A DNA stretch of 64,000 bases from Corynebacterium sp. (GTDB lineage Bacteria > Actinomycetota > Actinomycetes > Mycobacteriales > Mycobacteriaceae). The notes below the pieces were generated by a model. It was not told the origin of the DNA, searched no databases, and worked only from the letters and a program-made list of their open reading frames with translations. This document shows positions 53,428 to 63,626 of the stretch, piece by piece; the stretch's first letter is position 1, and each line of letters begins with the position of its first letter. The stretch is from positions 1 to 64,000 of the forward strand of contig NZ_JAUNUG010000013.1 of assembly GCF_030538285.1 (NCBI RefSeq), in the 5' to 3' direction. The translations under genes were made by a program, and so were the position numbers.

Positions 53428-53931
53428 ATGCCGAACTCCCGCCGCGTCCTCCTCGCTGTCGCCCTCGTGGCGATGCTCTTCGGGGCGCAGCTGGCCCTGC
53501 TGGCCTGGGAGCGCAGCGACCCGGATCTGTTCGGTGCGCGGGACCGCATCCCGGCCACCCCGTCCACGTCATACAGTCCGCCACCCACCGACGAGGTGCA
53601 GCTCCTCTCTGACCGCCCCGACTACTGGGAATTGCGTCACCGCGCCGAGGATATGCGTGACCGCTACCGGGACGAACCCGCCTCCGCGGACCCGGATTAC
53701 CACCGGGCCTTCCTCTATCTGCTCGCCGACCAGTTGGGTGCCATGGGATTCGAGGCCAACCGCGGCGGCACCGCGCGCCAGCACGAGCGGACGCTGCGCG
53801 AGCGGCAGGAGAAGATCGAGGAACTGGAACGCCGCTACCTCAACAACGAACCGCTGGGCAGCGAGATGCGCATCCACCGCCCGGACGGCACCGTCTTCGA
53901 GCATGACGGCCGCCCGCCCACCCCGAGCTGA
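53428..53931 (+). CDS. hypothetical membrane-anchored protein
   Basis: A 167-residue protein starting 4 bases after the hydratase stop. Residues 6-26 (RVLLAVALVAMLFGAQLALLAW) form one membrane helix, followed by a Pro/Ser-rich link and an outside or periplasmic helical part with a charged coiled coil near the end (RERQEKIEELERRYLNNEP). No known family. Converges on rsmB with 9 bases between the stops. Confidence 0.65.
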   Translation: MPNSRRVLLAVALVAMLFGAQLALLAWERSDPDLFGARDRIPATPSTSYSPPPTDEVQLLSDRPDYWELRHRAEDMRDRYRDEPASADPDYHRAFLYLLADQLGAMGFEANRGGTARQHERTLRERQEKIEELERRYLNNEPLGSEMRIHRPDGTVFEHDGRPPTPS

Positions 53932-53940
53932 CCGCCGGAG

Positions 53941-55368
53941 CTACTCCGCCTGCCCGGCCTTGCGCAGCACCGCCAAGAACATGGCGTCGGTGCCGTGGCG
54001 GTGCGGCCACATCTGCACGCTCTTGTGCGAGCCGACATCTGCCATCGGGGAGACCAGCTCGTGGGCATCGAGTTCCACGGCGCCCAACTCGGCGATCGCC
54101 TTATCGACGATCGCGCGGGTCTCCCGCAGGTCCGGCGAACACGTCGAGTAGACGACCACGCCACCGGGGCGCACCAGCTCCAGGGCGGAGGCCAGCAGCT
54201 CAAACTGCAGTGGCGCCAGGCCGTCGATGTCGGCTTCGGCCTTGCGCCAGCGGGCCTCGGGGCGGCGACGGAGGGCGCCGAGGCCGGAGCAGGGGGCGTC
54301 GACAAGCACGCGATCATAGCCGGGCTGCAGCCCCGGGGAGCGGCCGTCGGCGACGTGGACGGTGACGGGCAGTCCGCGGGTGGTCTTCTCGACAAGCTGG
54401 GCGCGGTGCGGGGAAACCTCGACGGCGTCGACGTGGGCGGCGTCGATACGCGCCAGCGCCCCCATGAGTGCGGCCTTACCGCCGGGGCCTGCGCAGAGAT
54501 CCAGCCAGCGTCCGCCGTCCACCCCTTCCACCGGTGCCTCGACGACGGCGCGGGCGATGAGCTGGGAACCCTCGTCCTGCACGGCGGCCAGCCCCTCGCG
54601 GACGGGGGCGAGATCACCCGGGTCACCGCCAGCCAGATGCACGGCGTAGGGCGAGTAGGTGCCTTCCTCACCACCGGTCATCAGCGCGAGTTCCTCCGCG
54701 GAGATCTCGCCGGGTCGCGCCACGAGGTGGACGGTGGGGCGCTCAGAATCAGCGCCGAGCGCCGCGTCGAGATCGCCGAGGCCCAGCACCCGGGAAAAGG
54801 ACTGCGCGATCCACTCCGGGTGCGCGTTGCGGAAAGCGGTCGCCGCGATCTCCCCGGGCGGGGTGAGCTTCTCGATCCACGCCGCAGGCTTAGTCCTCGA
54901 GATGGTGCGCATAATGCCGTTGGCGAAGCCCTTCGCCTTCTCGTGACCGGCTGCCTCGACCAGACGCACGGTGGTGTCTACCGCAGCATGCGGCTCCACC
55001 CGCGTATACAGCAGCTGGTATGCACCGAGCCGCAACGCATCGAGCACCTCCGGGGCGATCTGCTCGATCTCGCGCGAAGAGCATTCGGCGATGACGGCGT
55101 CAAGCACCCCGAGGGTGCGCAGCGTGCCGTAGGTGATTTCGGTGGTGAAAGCCGCATCACGGTCGGTGATGTTGCGTTCGCGCAACATGCGCGGCAGCAG
55201 GAGGTTTGCGTAGGCGTCGTCCTCCCGGACGCGGGTCAGCACATCGAAGGCCGCCAGACGCGGCTTATCGACGCCCGCCGTATTCCGCCGCGGCTTCCTC
55301 TGCGTCGTTTTTCGGGGCGCCTGCTTCGGCTGCTGGCCGGATTTCGCACGGGACCGGAATCCACTCAT
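53941..55368 (-). CDS. rsmB: 16S rRNA (cytosine-967-C5) methyltransferase RsmB
   Basis: A 475-residue enzyme. A basic N-terminal tail precedes the NusB-like RNA-binding domain (about 30-170); the C-terminal SAM domain has [15 protein letters not shown], the catalytic cysteines in [16 protein letters not shown] and VYSTCSP. Its start overlaps the fmt stop by four bases. It contains one exact 12-base word near the start and weaker copies at 54100-54109 and 54296-54307. Confidence 0.94.
   Translation of the reverse strand: MSGFRSRAKSGQQPKQAPRKTTQRKPRRNTAGVDKPRLAAFDVLTRVREDDAYANLLLPRMLRERNITDRDAAFTTEITYGTLRTLGVLDAVIAECSSREIEQIAPEVLDALRLGAYQLLYTRVEPHAAVDTTVRLVEAAGHEKAKGFANGIMRTISRTKPAAWIEKLTPPGEIAATAFRNAHPEWIAQSFSRVLGLGDLDAALGADSERPTVHLVARPGEISAEELALMTGGEEGTYSPYAVHLAGGDPGDLAPVREGLAAVQDEGSQLIARAVVEAPVEGVDGGRWLDLCAGPGGKAALMGALARIDAAHVDAVEVSPHRAQLVEKTTRGLPVTVHVADGRSPGLQPGYDRVLVDAPCSGLGALRRRPEARWRKAEADIDGLAPLQFELLASALELVRPGGVVVYSTCSPDLRETRAIVDKAIAELGAVELDAHELVSPMADVGSHKSVQMWPHRHGTDAMFLAVLRKAGQAE
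55263..55274 (-). repeat. 12-base word inside rsmB
   Basis: Exact GCTTATCGACGC on the plus strand, read in rsmB as GGC-GTC-GAT-AAG-CCG (G-V-D-K-P) in the N-terminal tail, outside the conserved enzyme domain. Confidence 0.85.
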
Positions 55369-56297
55369 GAAAAGCTCACCTTCTCCCCCGCCTGCAGGGC
55401 GGCGTTGCCGCGCGCCCAGTCGGAGGCGTTCATCATCTTCTTCCCCGGCGGCTGCGCCTGCCCCAGGGTAAGCGCACCGGTGCCGGTGCCGACGAGAACC
55501 TCGTTCTTGCGCACCTCGATCTCACCGGGGGCCAGTGCGGCGTCGGCGCCGAGTGTGGCGGGGCCGATCTTGACGCGGTCGTCGCCCAGCATGGTCCACG
55601 CGCCGGGGCCCGGGGTATGGGCGCGGATGTGGCGGTCGACGGCGAAGTCGGGCTGCGACCAGTCGATGCGCGCGTCCTCGGTGGTGATCTTCGGAGCATA
55701 GGTGGCCTCACCTTGCTGGGGCTGGGCCACCAATTCACCGGCGGCCAGACCATCCATGGTGGCCACCAGCAGATCCGCACCTGAATAGGCCAGGCGGGTG
55801 AGCAGATCATCGGCCGTGTCGGTACCGCGGATCTCTTCGGTGACCGTGCCCAGAACGGGGCCGGTGTCAAGTCCTTCCTCGATGCGGAAGGTGGCGGCGC
55901 CGGTGATGTCATCGCCCGCGCGGATGGCAGCCTGCACCGGGGCGGCGCCGCGCCAGGCCGGCAACAGGGAAAAGTGCAGGTTGACCCAGCCGTGGGTGGG
56001 CAGATCCAGCAGATCAGCCGGGATGAGGTTGCCGTAGGCGACGACCGGGATGGCGTCGGGGGCCAGCTCGGCGAGGCGCTGACGGATCTCCGCATTGTCG
56101 CGCAGCGTCGTCGGGGTGAGCACCTCGATCCCGTGTTCCTGCGCGAGCGCGCTGACGGGCGAGGGGTGCAGGGTGCGACCCCGTCCCCGGCGGGCGTCGG
56201 GGCGCGTGAGCACCGCGGCGACCTCATGCTCGGAGGCCAACAACCGCTCCAGGGCGACGACGGCGGGTTCCGGGGTACCGGCGAAAATCAGGCGCAT
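55365..56297 (-). CDS. fmt: methionyl-tRNA formyltransferase
   Basis: A 310-residue enzyme that formylates initiator Met-tRNA. The N-domain catalytic region is [21 protein letters not shown] (Asn, His) with Asp in [10 protein letters not shown]; the C-terminal barrel binds tRNA. Next to def, which removes the formyl group later; def-fmt-rsmB lie head to tail on the minus strand. Confidence 0.96.
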   Translation of the reverse strand: MRLIFAGTPEPAVVALERLLASEHEVAAVLTRPDARRGRGRTLHPSPVSALAQEHGIEVLTPTTLRDNAEIRQRLAELAPDAIPVVAYGNLIPADLLDLPTHGWVNLHFSLLPAWRGAAPVQAAIRAGDDITGAATFRIEEGLDTGPVLGTVTEEIRGTDTADDLLTRLAYSGADLLVATMDGLAAGELVAQPQQGEATYAPKITTEDARIDWSQPDFAVDRHIRAHTPGPGAWTMLGDDRVKIGPATLGADAALAPGEIEVRKNEVLVGTGTGALTLGQAQPPGKKMMNASDWARGNAALQAGEKVSFS

Positions 56298-56306
56298 GCC
56301 TCTCCT

Positions 56307-56816
56307 TTAAACGTTGAACCAGTCGGACGTGCGGATGGTGGCCATCGCTTCCTTGCGCAGCTCCGGGCTGAGCCGGCGCAGGAAGAGCACTCCGTCGAGG
56401 TGGTCGGTCTCGTGCTGGATACAGCGGGCCATGAGCCCGGAGGCCACCATGGCGATGGCATGGCCGTCGACGTCAACCCCGGAGACCCGCACCGTCTCGT
56501 GGCGTTCGGTGTCCGCGGAGACATCCGGGATGGACAGACAACCCTCGGGGCCGAGCTGCATCTGCTCCCCGATCGGCTCCCACACAGGGTTGATGATGTG
56601 CCCGCGCAAGCCGTCCTCGATGTGGCTGCAGTCGTAGACGAAGATGCGGCGGGTCAGGCCGATCTGGTTGGCGGCCAGGCCCACACCCCCGGCCTCATCC
56701 ATGGTCTCCAGCATGTCGGCGACCAGTGTGCGCAGGGAATCATCGAACTCGGTGATCTCTTCTGACCGGGTGGTCAGCACGGGGTCACCGAACAGGCGGA
56801 TCTCGCGGAGTGTCAT
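56307..56816 (-). CDS. def: peptide deformylase
   Basis: A 169-residue metalloenzyme with the three deformylase motifs: GVGLAANQIGL, EGCLSIPDV (metal Cys) and QHETDHLDGVLF (HExxH). It removes the formyl group from new proteins. It lies 24 bases after priA and 9 before fmt in a translation operon. Confidence 0.97.
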   Translation of the reverse strand: MTLREIRLFGDPVLTTRSEEITEFDDSLRTLVADMLETMDEAGGVGLAANQIGLTRRIFVYDCSHIEDGLRGHIINPVWEPIGEQMQLGPEGCLSIPDVSADTERHETVRVSGVDVDGHAIAMVASGLMARCIQHETDHLDGVLFLRRLSPELRKEAMATIRTSDWFNV

Positions 56817-56840
56817 GGGGGACAGTCTACGTCGACCCCG

Positions 56841-58850
56841 CTAACCGATATGGACCGGATCAACCTGGATCCGCAACGGCAGATCTTCCTTGCGCCCGGC
56901 CTTGGCCACCGCGGCGGCCCGCAGGGAACGCCCCAGTCCGGAACGCGGGCCCAGGGGGGCGCGTAACAGCAGGCGCTGTGGCGGGCCGAAACGCTGCTCG
57001 TCGTATTCACCGGGGAGAGAAACCCCCGGCGGCAGGTCGACGGGGCCGAGAATCTCGGCGCCCGCGGGCAGATCGACGATCTCCCGGAAAGTGTCCAGGG
57101 CGGCATTCGCGCCGTCGACAGCGGCCATGTGGACGGCCGGGGGGAAGCCGACCTCGCGGCGTTGCGCCAACTCGCGGGCCGCCGCCCCCACCATGTCCCA
57201 GCGGATGAGTGACTGCACCACCGCCAGGCCGGGGTCGGCGACGACGACCACTTCCCCACTGCGAAACGCCGGTGCGACGAGGGTGGCCACCGCCGCCCAT
57301 TTCGCCAGGGTGTCCTCGGTGGCGCGCAGGTCCTGGCGCCCGAGCAGCGCCCACGAGTCCAGGAGGACGCCCGCGCCGTAGATGGCGCGCGGTTCCGCAC
57401 CGGGCGTGGCCACGACCAGGGCCTTCTCCTGTGGGACCGTATCCAGCACCCGGCTACCACCCGAGGTGATGACCCGCACCCCGGGGAAGGCGCGCCCCAG
57501 TTCCTCGGCGGTGCGCTCCGCCCCCAGCACCACGGCGCGCAGTTTCACCGAGCCACAGTCCCCGCAGCGGTGGCGGGCATCCGGCGCCCCGCACCAACGG
57601 CAGGTGGGCACGCCGGCCTCGCGTCCCGCAGGCAGGCCCAAGGGTCCGTTGCAGTGGCGACACCGCGCCGGAGCACGGCAGTTCCCGCAGGCCAGGGTGG
57701 GTACATAACCTTTGCGTGGGACCTGGACCAGCGCCGGTTCCCCGCGTTCGAGCGCGCCGCGCAGCGCCTCGAAGGCAATTTTCGGCAGGCGCGCCGAGGC
57801 CGCCAGCGGGTCGCGTTCCAGCTCGAAATCGGAGTCACCGACCGCCCGGATCAACGGAGCTTTCCGACGCACCGTCTCCCTCGGCGCCACCAGCCCGTGC
57901 GCCCATCCCGATTCGACAAGGAGTTGCGCCTCCGCGGTGCGGGTGTATCCGGCGAGGATGAGCGAGCAGCCTTGCTGGGCGCTGCGGGTGGTCAACACCT
58001 CGCGCGCGTGCACGTAGGGCGCGCGCGGGTCGACAAGGTTATCGTCGCCGTCATGCAGGATCACCGCCAGGCGCAGGTCCTGCACCGGGGCGAAGGCCGC
58101 CGAGCGTGTGCCGATGACCAGGCGCCCCTGCCCCGCCAGAACGGAGAGGTAGCGCCGGTAACGGGCCTGCGGGCCCTGGGCGGCGGTAAGCACGGTGATC
58201 TGTTTCGCGCCCACCAATTCCCGCAGGGCACGCTCCAGCGTATCGACGTCCCGCTGGTCCGGCACCACCACCAGCGCCCCGCCGCCGTCCAGTACCACTT
58301 TCACCGCCAGCGCCGCGAGCGCGTCGGCCCACAAGTCCCCGGGAGCAATCTGCCACGCCGCCCGCGCCGTCTGCCCCGCCAACACCGCGTCAACGAAGGA
58401 CTGCCCGTACTCGTAGGCCGCCCACGCCGACAGGTCCGGCTCGCTCACCTCCCCCAACTCCGCCCAGGGGGTGGATACATCGGCCTCCTCCGCGCGGGCG
58501 TGCCGGGACGGCACGGCCGCGCGGATGAGATCGGAACGATTGCCTGCATAGCGGTCGGCGAGGGCGTCGATAAGCGCGGAAAGCTGGGGCGGGTACACGA
58601 TCTCCGGGGAAATCACCCGCTCAATCCACCGCAGCTGCCCCTCATGATCGGAATGGGCGAGGCGTTGCAGCAGCAGCGCATCGACGAGGCGGCCGGCGAA
58701 GCGGATGCGCACGCGCACGCCGGGTTGGGCGGTCGCATCCAGCTCGCTGGGCACCTGATAGTCGAAGGGCCGGTCCAGGTGCACCAGGCCCAACAAAGGC
58801 AGAACCCGCGCCACCGGCAAGTGATCTGCGGGGACGCGGGGAGAGGCCAT
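56841..58850 (-). CDS. priA: PriA, replication restart protein (degenerate helicase)
   Basis: A 669-residue PriA homologue starting at the ATG 58850. The N-terminal 3' DNA-binding domain (about 15-115) and the two zinc motifs (CGNCRAPARCRHC and CRWCGA...CGDCG) are kept. The helicase core is altered: no GxGKT Walker A is seen before ALVVVPDQRDV, and the DExH position reads HDGDD. Actinobacterial PriA is known to lack helicase motifs, so it may only guide restart. An exact 12-base word lies at 58564-58575. Confidence 0.9.
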   Translation of the reverse strand: MASPRVPADHLPVARVLPLLGLVHLDRPFDYQVPSELDATAQPGVRVRIRFAGRLVDALLLQRLAHSDHEGQLRWIERVISPEIVYPPQLSALIDALADRYAGNRSDLIRAAVPSRHARAEEADVSTPWAELGEVSEPDLSAWAAYEYGQSFVDAVLAGQTARAAWQIAPGDLWADALAALAVKVVLDGGGALVVVPDQRDVDTLERALRELVGAKQITVLTAAQGPQARYRRYLSVLAGQGRLVIGTRSAAFAPVQDLRLAVILHDGDDNLVDPRAPYVHAREVLTTRSAQQGCSLILAGYTRTAEAQLLVESGWAHGLVAPRETVRRKAPLIRAVGDSDFELERDPLAASARLPKIAFEALRGALERGEPALVQVPRKGYVPTLACGNCRAPARCRHCNGPLGLPAGREAGVPTCRWCGAPDARHRCGDCGSVKLRAVVLGAERTAEELGRAFPGVRVITSGGSRVLDTVPQEKALVVATPGAEPRAIYGAGVLLDSWALLGRQDLRATEDTLAKWAAVATLVAPAFRSGEVVVVADPGLAVVQSLIRWDMVGAAARELAQRREVGFPPAVHMAAVDGANAALDTFREIVDLPAGAEILGPVDLPPGVSLPGEYDEQRFGPPQRLLLRAPLGPRSGLGRSLRAAAVAKAGRKEDLPLRIQVDPVHIG
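58564..58575 (+). repeat. 12-base word inside priA
   Basis: Exact GCGTCGATAAGC, read in priA as GCG-CTT-ATC-GAC-GCC (A-L-I-D-A), the same frame and peptide as in uvrC. Confidence 0.85.
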
Positions 58851-58860
58851 GCGGATAACT

Positions 58861-60114
58861 CTAGCCGCGGATAGCTGCCTGGAGCTCGTCCACCCGGTTA
58901 GTGCGCTCCCACGGCAGGTCCAGATCGAGGCGACCGAAGTGACCGTAGGCGGCGGTCTGCCGGTAGATGGGCTTTTGCAAGTCCAGCTCGCGGATGATCG
59001 CCGAGGGGCGCAGGTCGAAGACGGACTCCACCGCGCCTTGGATGTCGGCATCGCTAAGCCCCTCGGCGGCGGTACCGAAGGTCTCCACGTACAGGCCCAC
59101 CGGCTGGGCGCGGCCGATGGCGTAGGCGACCTGCACCTCGACGCGCTCAGCCAGGCCCGCGGCGACGATATTCTTGGCCACCCAGCGCATGGCATAAGCC
59201 GCGGAGCGGTCCACCTTCGACGGGTCCTTGCCGGAGAACGCACCACCTCCGTGACGCGCCATCCCACCGTAGGTGTCCACGATGATCTTGCGCCCCGTCA
59301 ATCCCGCATCACCCATCGGGCCGCCGAGAATAAAGGAACCGGAGGGGTTGACCAGGAGGGTCAGCTCCTCGGTGACCATGTCGCCCAGGCTGGCATCGGC
59401 GATCACCCAGTCGAGGACGTGCTCACGCAGCTGCTCCGCAAGCCACTCCTGGGACACATCCGGGTCATGCTGGGTGGAGATGACCACCGTATCCAGGGCC
59501 ACCGGCTGATCCTCTGCGTCATAGGCAAAAGTGACCTGGGTCTTGCCGTCGGGGCGCAGGTGCGGGACGATGCCTTCCTTGCGCACCTGCGTCAGGCGGC
59601 GCGCCAGGCGGTGCGCCACCGCGATCGGCAGCGGCATGTATTCCGGGGTCTCATTGCTGGCGTAACCGAACATCAGGCCCTGATCGCCGGCGCCGGCGCG
59701 GTCATCCTCATCGCCCTCGGTGCCGGAACGCACCTCATGGGAGGTGTCCACGCCGTGGCCGATCTCCGGGGACTGCTCACCGATGGCGATGTTCACGCCG
59801 CAGGTTTGGCCGTCAAAACCCACCTCGGAGGAGGTAAAACCGATATCCACCAACGTCTTACGCACCAGCTGCGGGATCTCCACATAACCGCTGGTGCGGA
59901 CCTCGCCGACGACGTGCACCTGGCCGGTGGTCACCAGGGTCTCCACGGCGACGCGCGCGGAGGGATCCTGCTCCAGCATGGCGTCGAGGATGGTGTCGGA
60001 GATGGCGTCACAGATCTTGTCCGGGTGCCCCTCGGTGACGGACTCACTGGTAAATAGTCGGATGGTGGCGGGCTTGTCGAAGGCCACCTGGGTGGTGGCG
60101 GGATTGTCTGACAC
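58861..60114 (-). CDS. metK: S-adenosylmethionine synthetase
   Basis: A 417-residue enzyme that makes SAM from methionine and ATP. Motifs: [42 protein letters not shown] and [16 protein letters not shown] (the P-loop). I chose the GTG at 60114 (V-S-D-N-P-A-T-T) with AAGGA upstream. 67 bases separate it from coaBC. I see no SAM riboswitch in the short leader. Confidence 0.96.
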   Translation of the reverse strand: MSDNPATTQVAFDKPATIRLFTSESVTEGHPDKICDAISDTILDAMLEQDPSARVAVETLVTTGQVHVVGEVRTSGYVEIPQLVRKTLVDIGFTSSEVGFDGQTCGVNIAIGEQSPEIGHGVDTSHEVRSGTEGDEDDRAGAGDQGLMFGYASNETPEYMPLPIAVAHRLARRLTQVRKEGIVPHLRPDGKTQVTFAYDAEDQPVALDTVVISTQHDPDVSQEWLAEQLREHVLDWVIADASLGDMVTEELTLLVNPSGSFILGGPMGDAGLTGRKIIVDTYGGMARHGGGAFSGKDPSKVDRSAAYAMRWVAKNIVAAGLAERVEVQVAYAIGRAQPVGLYVETFGTAAEGLSDADIQGAVESVFDLRPSAIIRELDLQKPIYRQTAAYGHFGRLDLDLPWERTNRVDELQAAIRG

Positions 60115-60181
60115 TGGTTGGTCCTTTTCGGCGATAATCAACGATACGATCGCCCAATATAGACCAAGCTGTCTGTCAGCG

Positions 60182-61420
60182 TCAATTGCGCAGCTTATCG
60201 ACGCCTGCCAAAATCACCGCCGCCACCACATACTTCGACGCATCCGGCACTTCCTCGGTGCCGTTCCTCGTGAGCAACCACCCCTGGTTCCGGGCCTGGC
60301 CGAACACCTTGCCCTCCCCCACCTCATTCGCCATGAGCAGGTCACAGCCCTTCCGCTTAAGCTTCGCGCGCGCGTAGTCGAGGGCACTGGTCTCAGCGTC
60401 ACCCGTTTCGGCAGCGAAGCCGACGATAGTGGTCGTGGCCGGAATCAGACCCTCCGCGCGCTGCTGCACCGTCGTGGCCAGAATGTCCGGGTTCTCGACG
60501 AGCTCGAGTGTCGTCAACGCATCATCATCCTGCCCCTTCTTCATCTTCGCCCCGGCTTGAGCTGCGGGCCGAAAATCCGCCACCGCCGCCGCCATGATGA
60601 TGACATCCTGCTCCGGCGCCAGCTCATCAACGGCGGCCTGCATGTCCCGCGCACTCGTCACCCGGTGAACGCGCGCGCCCGAAGGGGTCGGCAGATCATC
60701 CGTCGCCCCGGCGACAATCGTCACCTCCGCGCCGCGATGCGCCGCGATCTCCGCCAGGGCAAAACCCTGCCGCCCCGAGGAACGGTTACCCAAAAAGCGC
60801 ACCGGATCGAGGTTCTCCTGCGTACCGCCGGCGGTGATGAGCACCCTGCGCCCCCGCCAGTCGGGCGTGAGATCAGCCCCGTCGAGGACGGCGCGGGTGA
60901 GTTCGGCGATCTGCACCGGCTCCGGGAGGCGGCCGGGTCCGGTGTCCTTGCCGGTGAGGCGACCGTGGGCAGGTTCCAGGACGATGACGCCGCGTTCCCG
61001 CAGTGTCGCCACATTCGCCTGCGTCGCCGGGTTCCACCACATTTCGGTGTGCATCGCCGGGACAACGATCACCGGGCACGTCGCCACCAGCACCGTCGCG
61101 GTGAGCAGGTCATCCGCCCGCCCCGCCACAAGCCGTGCCATGACGTCCGCCGTCGCCGGGGCAATGACGATGGCCTCCGCCTCCTGGCCGACGCGCACAT
61201 GCTGCACCTCATCGACGGCGTCGAACACGGTCGTCGACACCGGGTGGCCGCTCAGAGCCTCGAATGTCGCCGCGCCGACGAAATTGAGGGCACTCGGGGT
61301 AGGCACCACCCGGACATCATCACCGGCTTCCTTCAGATCCCGCACCAGGTGACAGGCCTTGTAGGCCGCGATTCCCCCGGACACTCCGACGACGATACGA
61401 CGTGGCTGCTTCTCACTCAT
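60182..61420 (-). CDS. coaBC: CoaBC: phosphopantothenoylcysteine synthetase/decarboxylase
   Basis: A 412-residue bifunctional enzyme of coenzyme A synthesis. The N-terminal CoaC flavoprotein half has [15 protein letters not shown] and [19 protein letters not shown]; the C-terminal CoaB half has [24 protein letters not shown] and the lysine region near KMKKGQ. The last codons include an exact 12-base word (60193-60204). Usually next to rpoZ; here the second HNH gene intervenes. Confidence 0.95.
   Translation of the reverse strand: MSEKQPRRIVVGVSGGIAAYKACHLVRDLKEAGDDVRVVPTPSALNFVGAATFEALSGHPVSTTVFDAVDEVQHVRVGQEAEAIVIAPATADVMARLVAGRADDLLTATVLVATCPVIVVPAMHTEMWWNPATQANVATLRERGVIVLEPAHGRLTGKDTGPGRLPEPVQIAELTRAVLDGADLTPDWRGRRVLITAGGTQENLDPVRFLGNRSSGRQGFALAEIAAHRGAEVTIVAGATDDLPTPSGARVHRVTSARDMQAAVDELAPEQDVIIMAAAVADFRPAAQAGAKMKKGQDDDALTTLELVENPDILATTVQQRAEGLIPATTTIVGFAAETGDAETSALDYARAKLKRKGCDLLMANEVGEGKVFGQARNQGWLLTRNGTEEVPDASKYVVAAVILAGVDKLRN
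60193..60204 (-). repeat. 12-base word inside coaBC
   Basis: Exact GCTTATCGACGC on the plus strand, read at the very end of coaBC as GGC-GTC-GAT-AAG-CTG (G-V-D-K-L, then R-N-stop). Confidence 0.85.
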
Positions 61421-61465
61421 GAAATCGACTCTACGTCAAGCGCCCTTCGTGGCGGAGGCCGGTTT

Positions 61466-61545
61466 CTGTGGATAAGTGGTAGTTATCCACAGGCCCGGGT
61501 TGTTGCTTATCGACGCTTCGGTGGTTGCGGTTTATCGTCCGGGGC
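61466..61545 (+). promoter_or_regulatory. conserved module upstream of HNH gene copy 2
   Basis: CTGTGGATAA, spacer GTGGTAG, TTATCCACAG (61466-61492); 12 bases; GCTTATCGACGC (61505-61516); 29 bases ending TTTATCGTCCGGGGC; ATG at 61546. Element order, spacings (12 and 29) and most bases equal those before HNH gene copy 1, while the proteins are clearly more diverged. Confidence 0.8.
61505..61516 (-). repeat. 12-base word, intergenic copy
   Basis: Exact GCTTATCGACGC on the plus strand, within the module of HNH gene copy 2, 29 bases ahead of the ATG. Confidence 0.85.
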
Positions 61546-62676
61546 ATGAGACCTGCCGAGTTGGTACGCGCCCTGGCGAGCCAGGGGATGGAGCTTCTGG
61601 AGGACATTGCCTCCGGAGCCCTGGCGCGCGCTGATCTGGGCCAGTCCTCCTCGGTGGCGGGGATGTGGGAGAAGATGGCCCATGTCTACTTCGGGCCCAC
61701 CCGACAGCGCAAGCTGCAGGCCGCGGCGGTGGCAGCCGGGCGGGGATTACCGGTGGCAGCGTTGGAGCGGATCGAGAAGCGTCTGCGTGATCTGTTGACA
61801 GGTGCGGATGTCACCCGTGAGGAGTTACGGGTGGAGTTATGCGGTCTACGGGGCACGGTCGATGAGATTGATCGGGCGGCAGCTGCGGTGGTGCGTGAGC
61901 ATAACCGCACGGTCAAAGTCGCCAACGCGAAGGCCTATGGCAAACGAGCCTTACGCGGCGGCAAGAACACCGATGGGTTGGGGAACCGGACGTTTACGGT
62001 CACCGGCCCGGAGCGGATGATTGAGGCGATGTTAAGCCCGGTACGCGAAGCTGCGAGAAAGCTGCGCCGGGATAATCCTGATCTGCATTATGAGCAGGCC
62101 ATGTTCGATGCGTTCACTGCTTCCCAGGGTGGGGACGGGGTGCAGCCGGTGGCTCCGATCCCGTATGTGGTGGTGCCTTTGCCGGAGTGGGCGAAGGTGC
62201 TACGTCATGAAGGTGATGACACAGTCTTTGGGCTCACCGATGGCACCACCATGACGGGGAAAGAACTGGTGGAGCAGGTCACCGCTGAGTACCACATAGC
62301 CGGGATCTATGACCCAGTGGAAGGTCCGGTGAATTCTTATCGCTCCCAGCGCACCGCGTCACCGAAGCAGCGGATGATGGTGGCGACAGAATCGCTGGTG
62401 TGTGAGGCAATGTGTGATACCCCGGCGGATCAGTGCGAGGTCCACCATATCGACGCCTGGGAACAAGGCGGGGAAACGAATGTCGCGACGCTGACGATGT
62501 TGTGCCGAAAACACAACGGGCTTAACGATGACAACCCGAATGCCCCACCCAGAAACGGGCGGGTGGAACGCCACCCCGGCGGGGTGTTATTCCACCCACC
62601 CGATGGCAGCCCACCCAAAGCCAACCCCCACCCCCTGCGGAAATACTCCGCCAGAGGGCTACAAACCGACGCCTAA
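61546..62676 (+). CDS. DUF222/HNH endonuclease family protein, copy 2
   Basis: A 376-residue paralogue of the gene at 24024-25157. The N-terminal DUF222 region starts MRPAELVRALASQGMELLED and keeps GQSSSVAGMWEKMAHVYFG and ELCGLRGTVDEIDRAAAAV; the C-terminal HNH has CEAMCDTPADQCEVHHIDAW, TNVATLTMLC and CRKHNGLNDD. Cysteine pair, HH, N and H are intact. I chose the ATG at 61546 over a TTG at 61525 because it matches the paralogue's start. It runs opposite to its coaBC and rpoZ neighbours, which are usually adjacent, so it appears inserted there. Function unknown. Confidence 0.88.
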   Translation: MRPAELVRALASQGMELLEDIASGALARADLGQSSSVAGMWEKMAHVYFGPTRQRKLQAAAVAAGRGLPVAALERIEKRLRDLLTGADVTREELRVELCGLRGTVDEIDRAAAAVVREHNRTVKVANAKAYGKRALRGGKNTDGLGNRTFTVTGPERMIEAMLSPVREAARKLRRDNPDLHYEQAMFDAFTASQGGDGVQPVAPIPYVVVPLPEWAKVLRHEGDDTVFGLTDGTTMTGKELVEQVTAEYHIAGIYDPVEGPVNSYRSQRTASPKQRMMVATESLVCEAMCDTPADQCEVHHIDAWEQGGETNVATLTMLCRKHNGLNDDNPNAPPRNGRVERHPGGVLFHPPDGSPPKANPHPLRKYSARGLQTDA

Positions 62677-62705
62677 ACCCCCTCCGCACAGGGTGCGAAG
62701 GGGGT
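62677..62705 (+). terminator. terminator after HNH gene copy 2
   Basis: Arms 62677-62689 and 62693-62705 (ACCCCCTCCGCAC and GTGCGAAGGGGGT) pair with one mismatch around a 3-base loop, starting at the last base of the stop codon region. No T-run follows; an exact 12-base word follows 7 bases on. Confidence 0.7.
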
Positions 62706-62712
62706 CACAGGG

Positions 62713-62724
62713 GCGTCGATAAGC
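62713..62724 (+). repeat. 12-base word, intergenic copy
   Basis: Exact GCGTCGATAAGC between the HNH terminator and the end of rpoZ, so HNH gene copy 2 has a copy on each side, in opposite orientations. Confidence 0.85.
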
Positions 62725-62729
62725 GCGTA

Positions 62730-63026
62730 CTAGGCGCCTTCCTCGTGGTCGAGGAGGCCGGCGTCAATCTCGCGCAGCGCGATGGACAGCGGCTTCTCGC
62801 CGGGCTCCGGGGTCACCAGCGGACCGACGAACTCGAAAACACCCTCGTCGTGCTGCTGGTAGTAGCTGTTGATCTGACGCGCGCGCTTCGCCGCGAAAAT
62901 CACCAGTGCGTACTTGGACGACACCTTGTCCAGCAGCTCGTCGATCGGAGGCGCGGTGATGCCCTCCGGAGCGTCGTAGACGGCTGTGGAGGTGGCGGGG
63001 TCGTTGTTCACGTTGGTCACGGACAC
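62730..63026 (-). CDS. rpoZ: RNA polymerase omega subunit
   Basis: A 98-residue omega subunit with the family core ([34 protein letters not shown], about residues 23-56), which supports beta-prime folding. It lies 21 bases after gmk and is the last gene of mihF-gmk-rpoZ here. Confidence 0.95.
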   Translation of the reverse strand: MSVTNVNNDPATSTAVYDAPEGITAPPIDELLDKVSSKYALVIFAAKRARQINSYYQQHDEGVFEFVGPLVTPEPGEKPLSIALREIDAGLLDHEEGA

Positions 63027-63047
63027 CTTGTTTCTTTGGTAGAGAGT

Positions 63048-63623
63048 TTAAAACCTGCCGAGCAGGATATCACTGATCGTCTGCACAGCCTCATCGACCT
63101 GCTCATTGACCACCACGTGGTCAAACTCGTCCTGGCAGGCCAGTTCCTCGCGGGCGGTCTCCAGACGGCGGGCGATAACGTCCTCCGGCTCGGTTCCGCG
63201 TCCCGTGAGTCTTTCGACGAGAATGTCCCAGGACGGCGGGGCCAGGAAGACGAGTTCCGCACTCGGCATCATCTTCTTGACGTTGCGCGCGCCCTCCAGG
63301 TCCACCTCGACGAGGACGGGACGTCCCTGCCCGAGGGCCTCCTGGACGGGGGCGGCCGGGGTTCCAGAGCGCTGGATGCCGCCGTGGATGTCAGCCCATT
63401 CGAGCATCATTCCCTGGTCAATGTTCTCCTGGAACTGGTCGGGGCTGACGAAGAAGTAGTCAACACCGTCGACTTCACCGGGGCGGGGTGCGCGGGTAGT
63501 CATCGACACGCTGAAGTACAGGCGGTCGACGTCGCTGCGCAGGCGATGAACCACGGTGGATTTACCCACTGCGGACGGGCCGGCCAGGACGACCAGCCGG
63601 CCCGCGGGGTTCTCGCCGGTCAC
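63048..63623 (-). CDS. gmk: guanylate kinase
   Basis: A 191-residue kinase (GMP to GDP). The P-loop is [13 protein letters not shown] (about residues 12-24); the GMP-binding region has [18 protein letters not shown]; the lid includes [21 protein letters not shown]. 3 bases separate it from mihF upstream. Confidence 0.96.
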   Translation of the reverse strand: MTGENPAGRLVVLAGPSAVGKSTVVHRLRSDVDRLYFSVSMTTRAPRPGEVDGVDYFFVSPDQFQENIDQGMMLEWADIHGGIQRSGTPAAPVQEALGQGRPVLVEVDLEGARNVKKMMPSAELVFLAPPSWDILVERLTGRGTEPEDVIARRLETAREELACQDEFDHVVVNEQVDEAVQTISDILLGRF

Positions 63624-63626
63624 GGC

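Noticed and set aside
60115-60181. SAM riboswitch before metK
   Set aside because: The 67-base leader is too short and lacks a recognisable fold.
61546-62676. Homing endonuclease or intein
   Set aside because: The gene is free-standing with its own module and terminator; no interrupted host gene or splice motifs.
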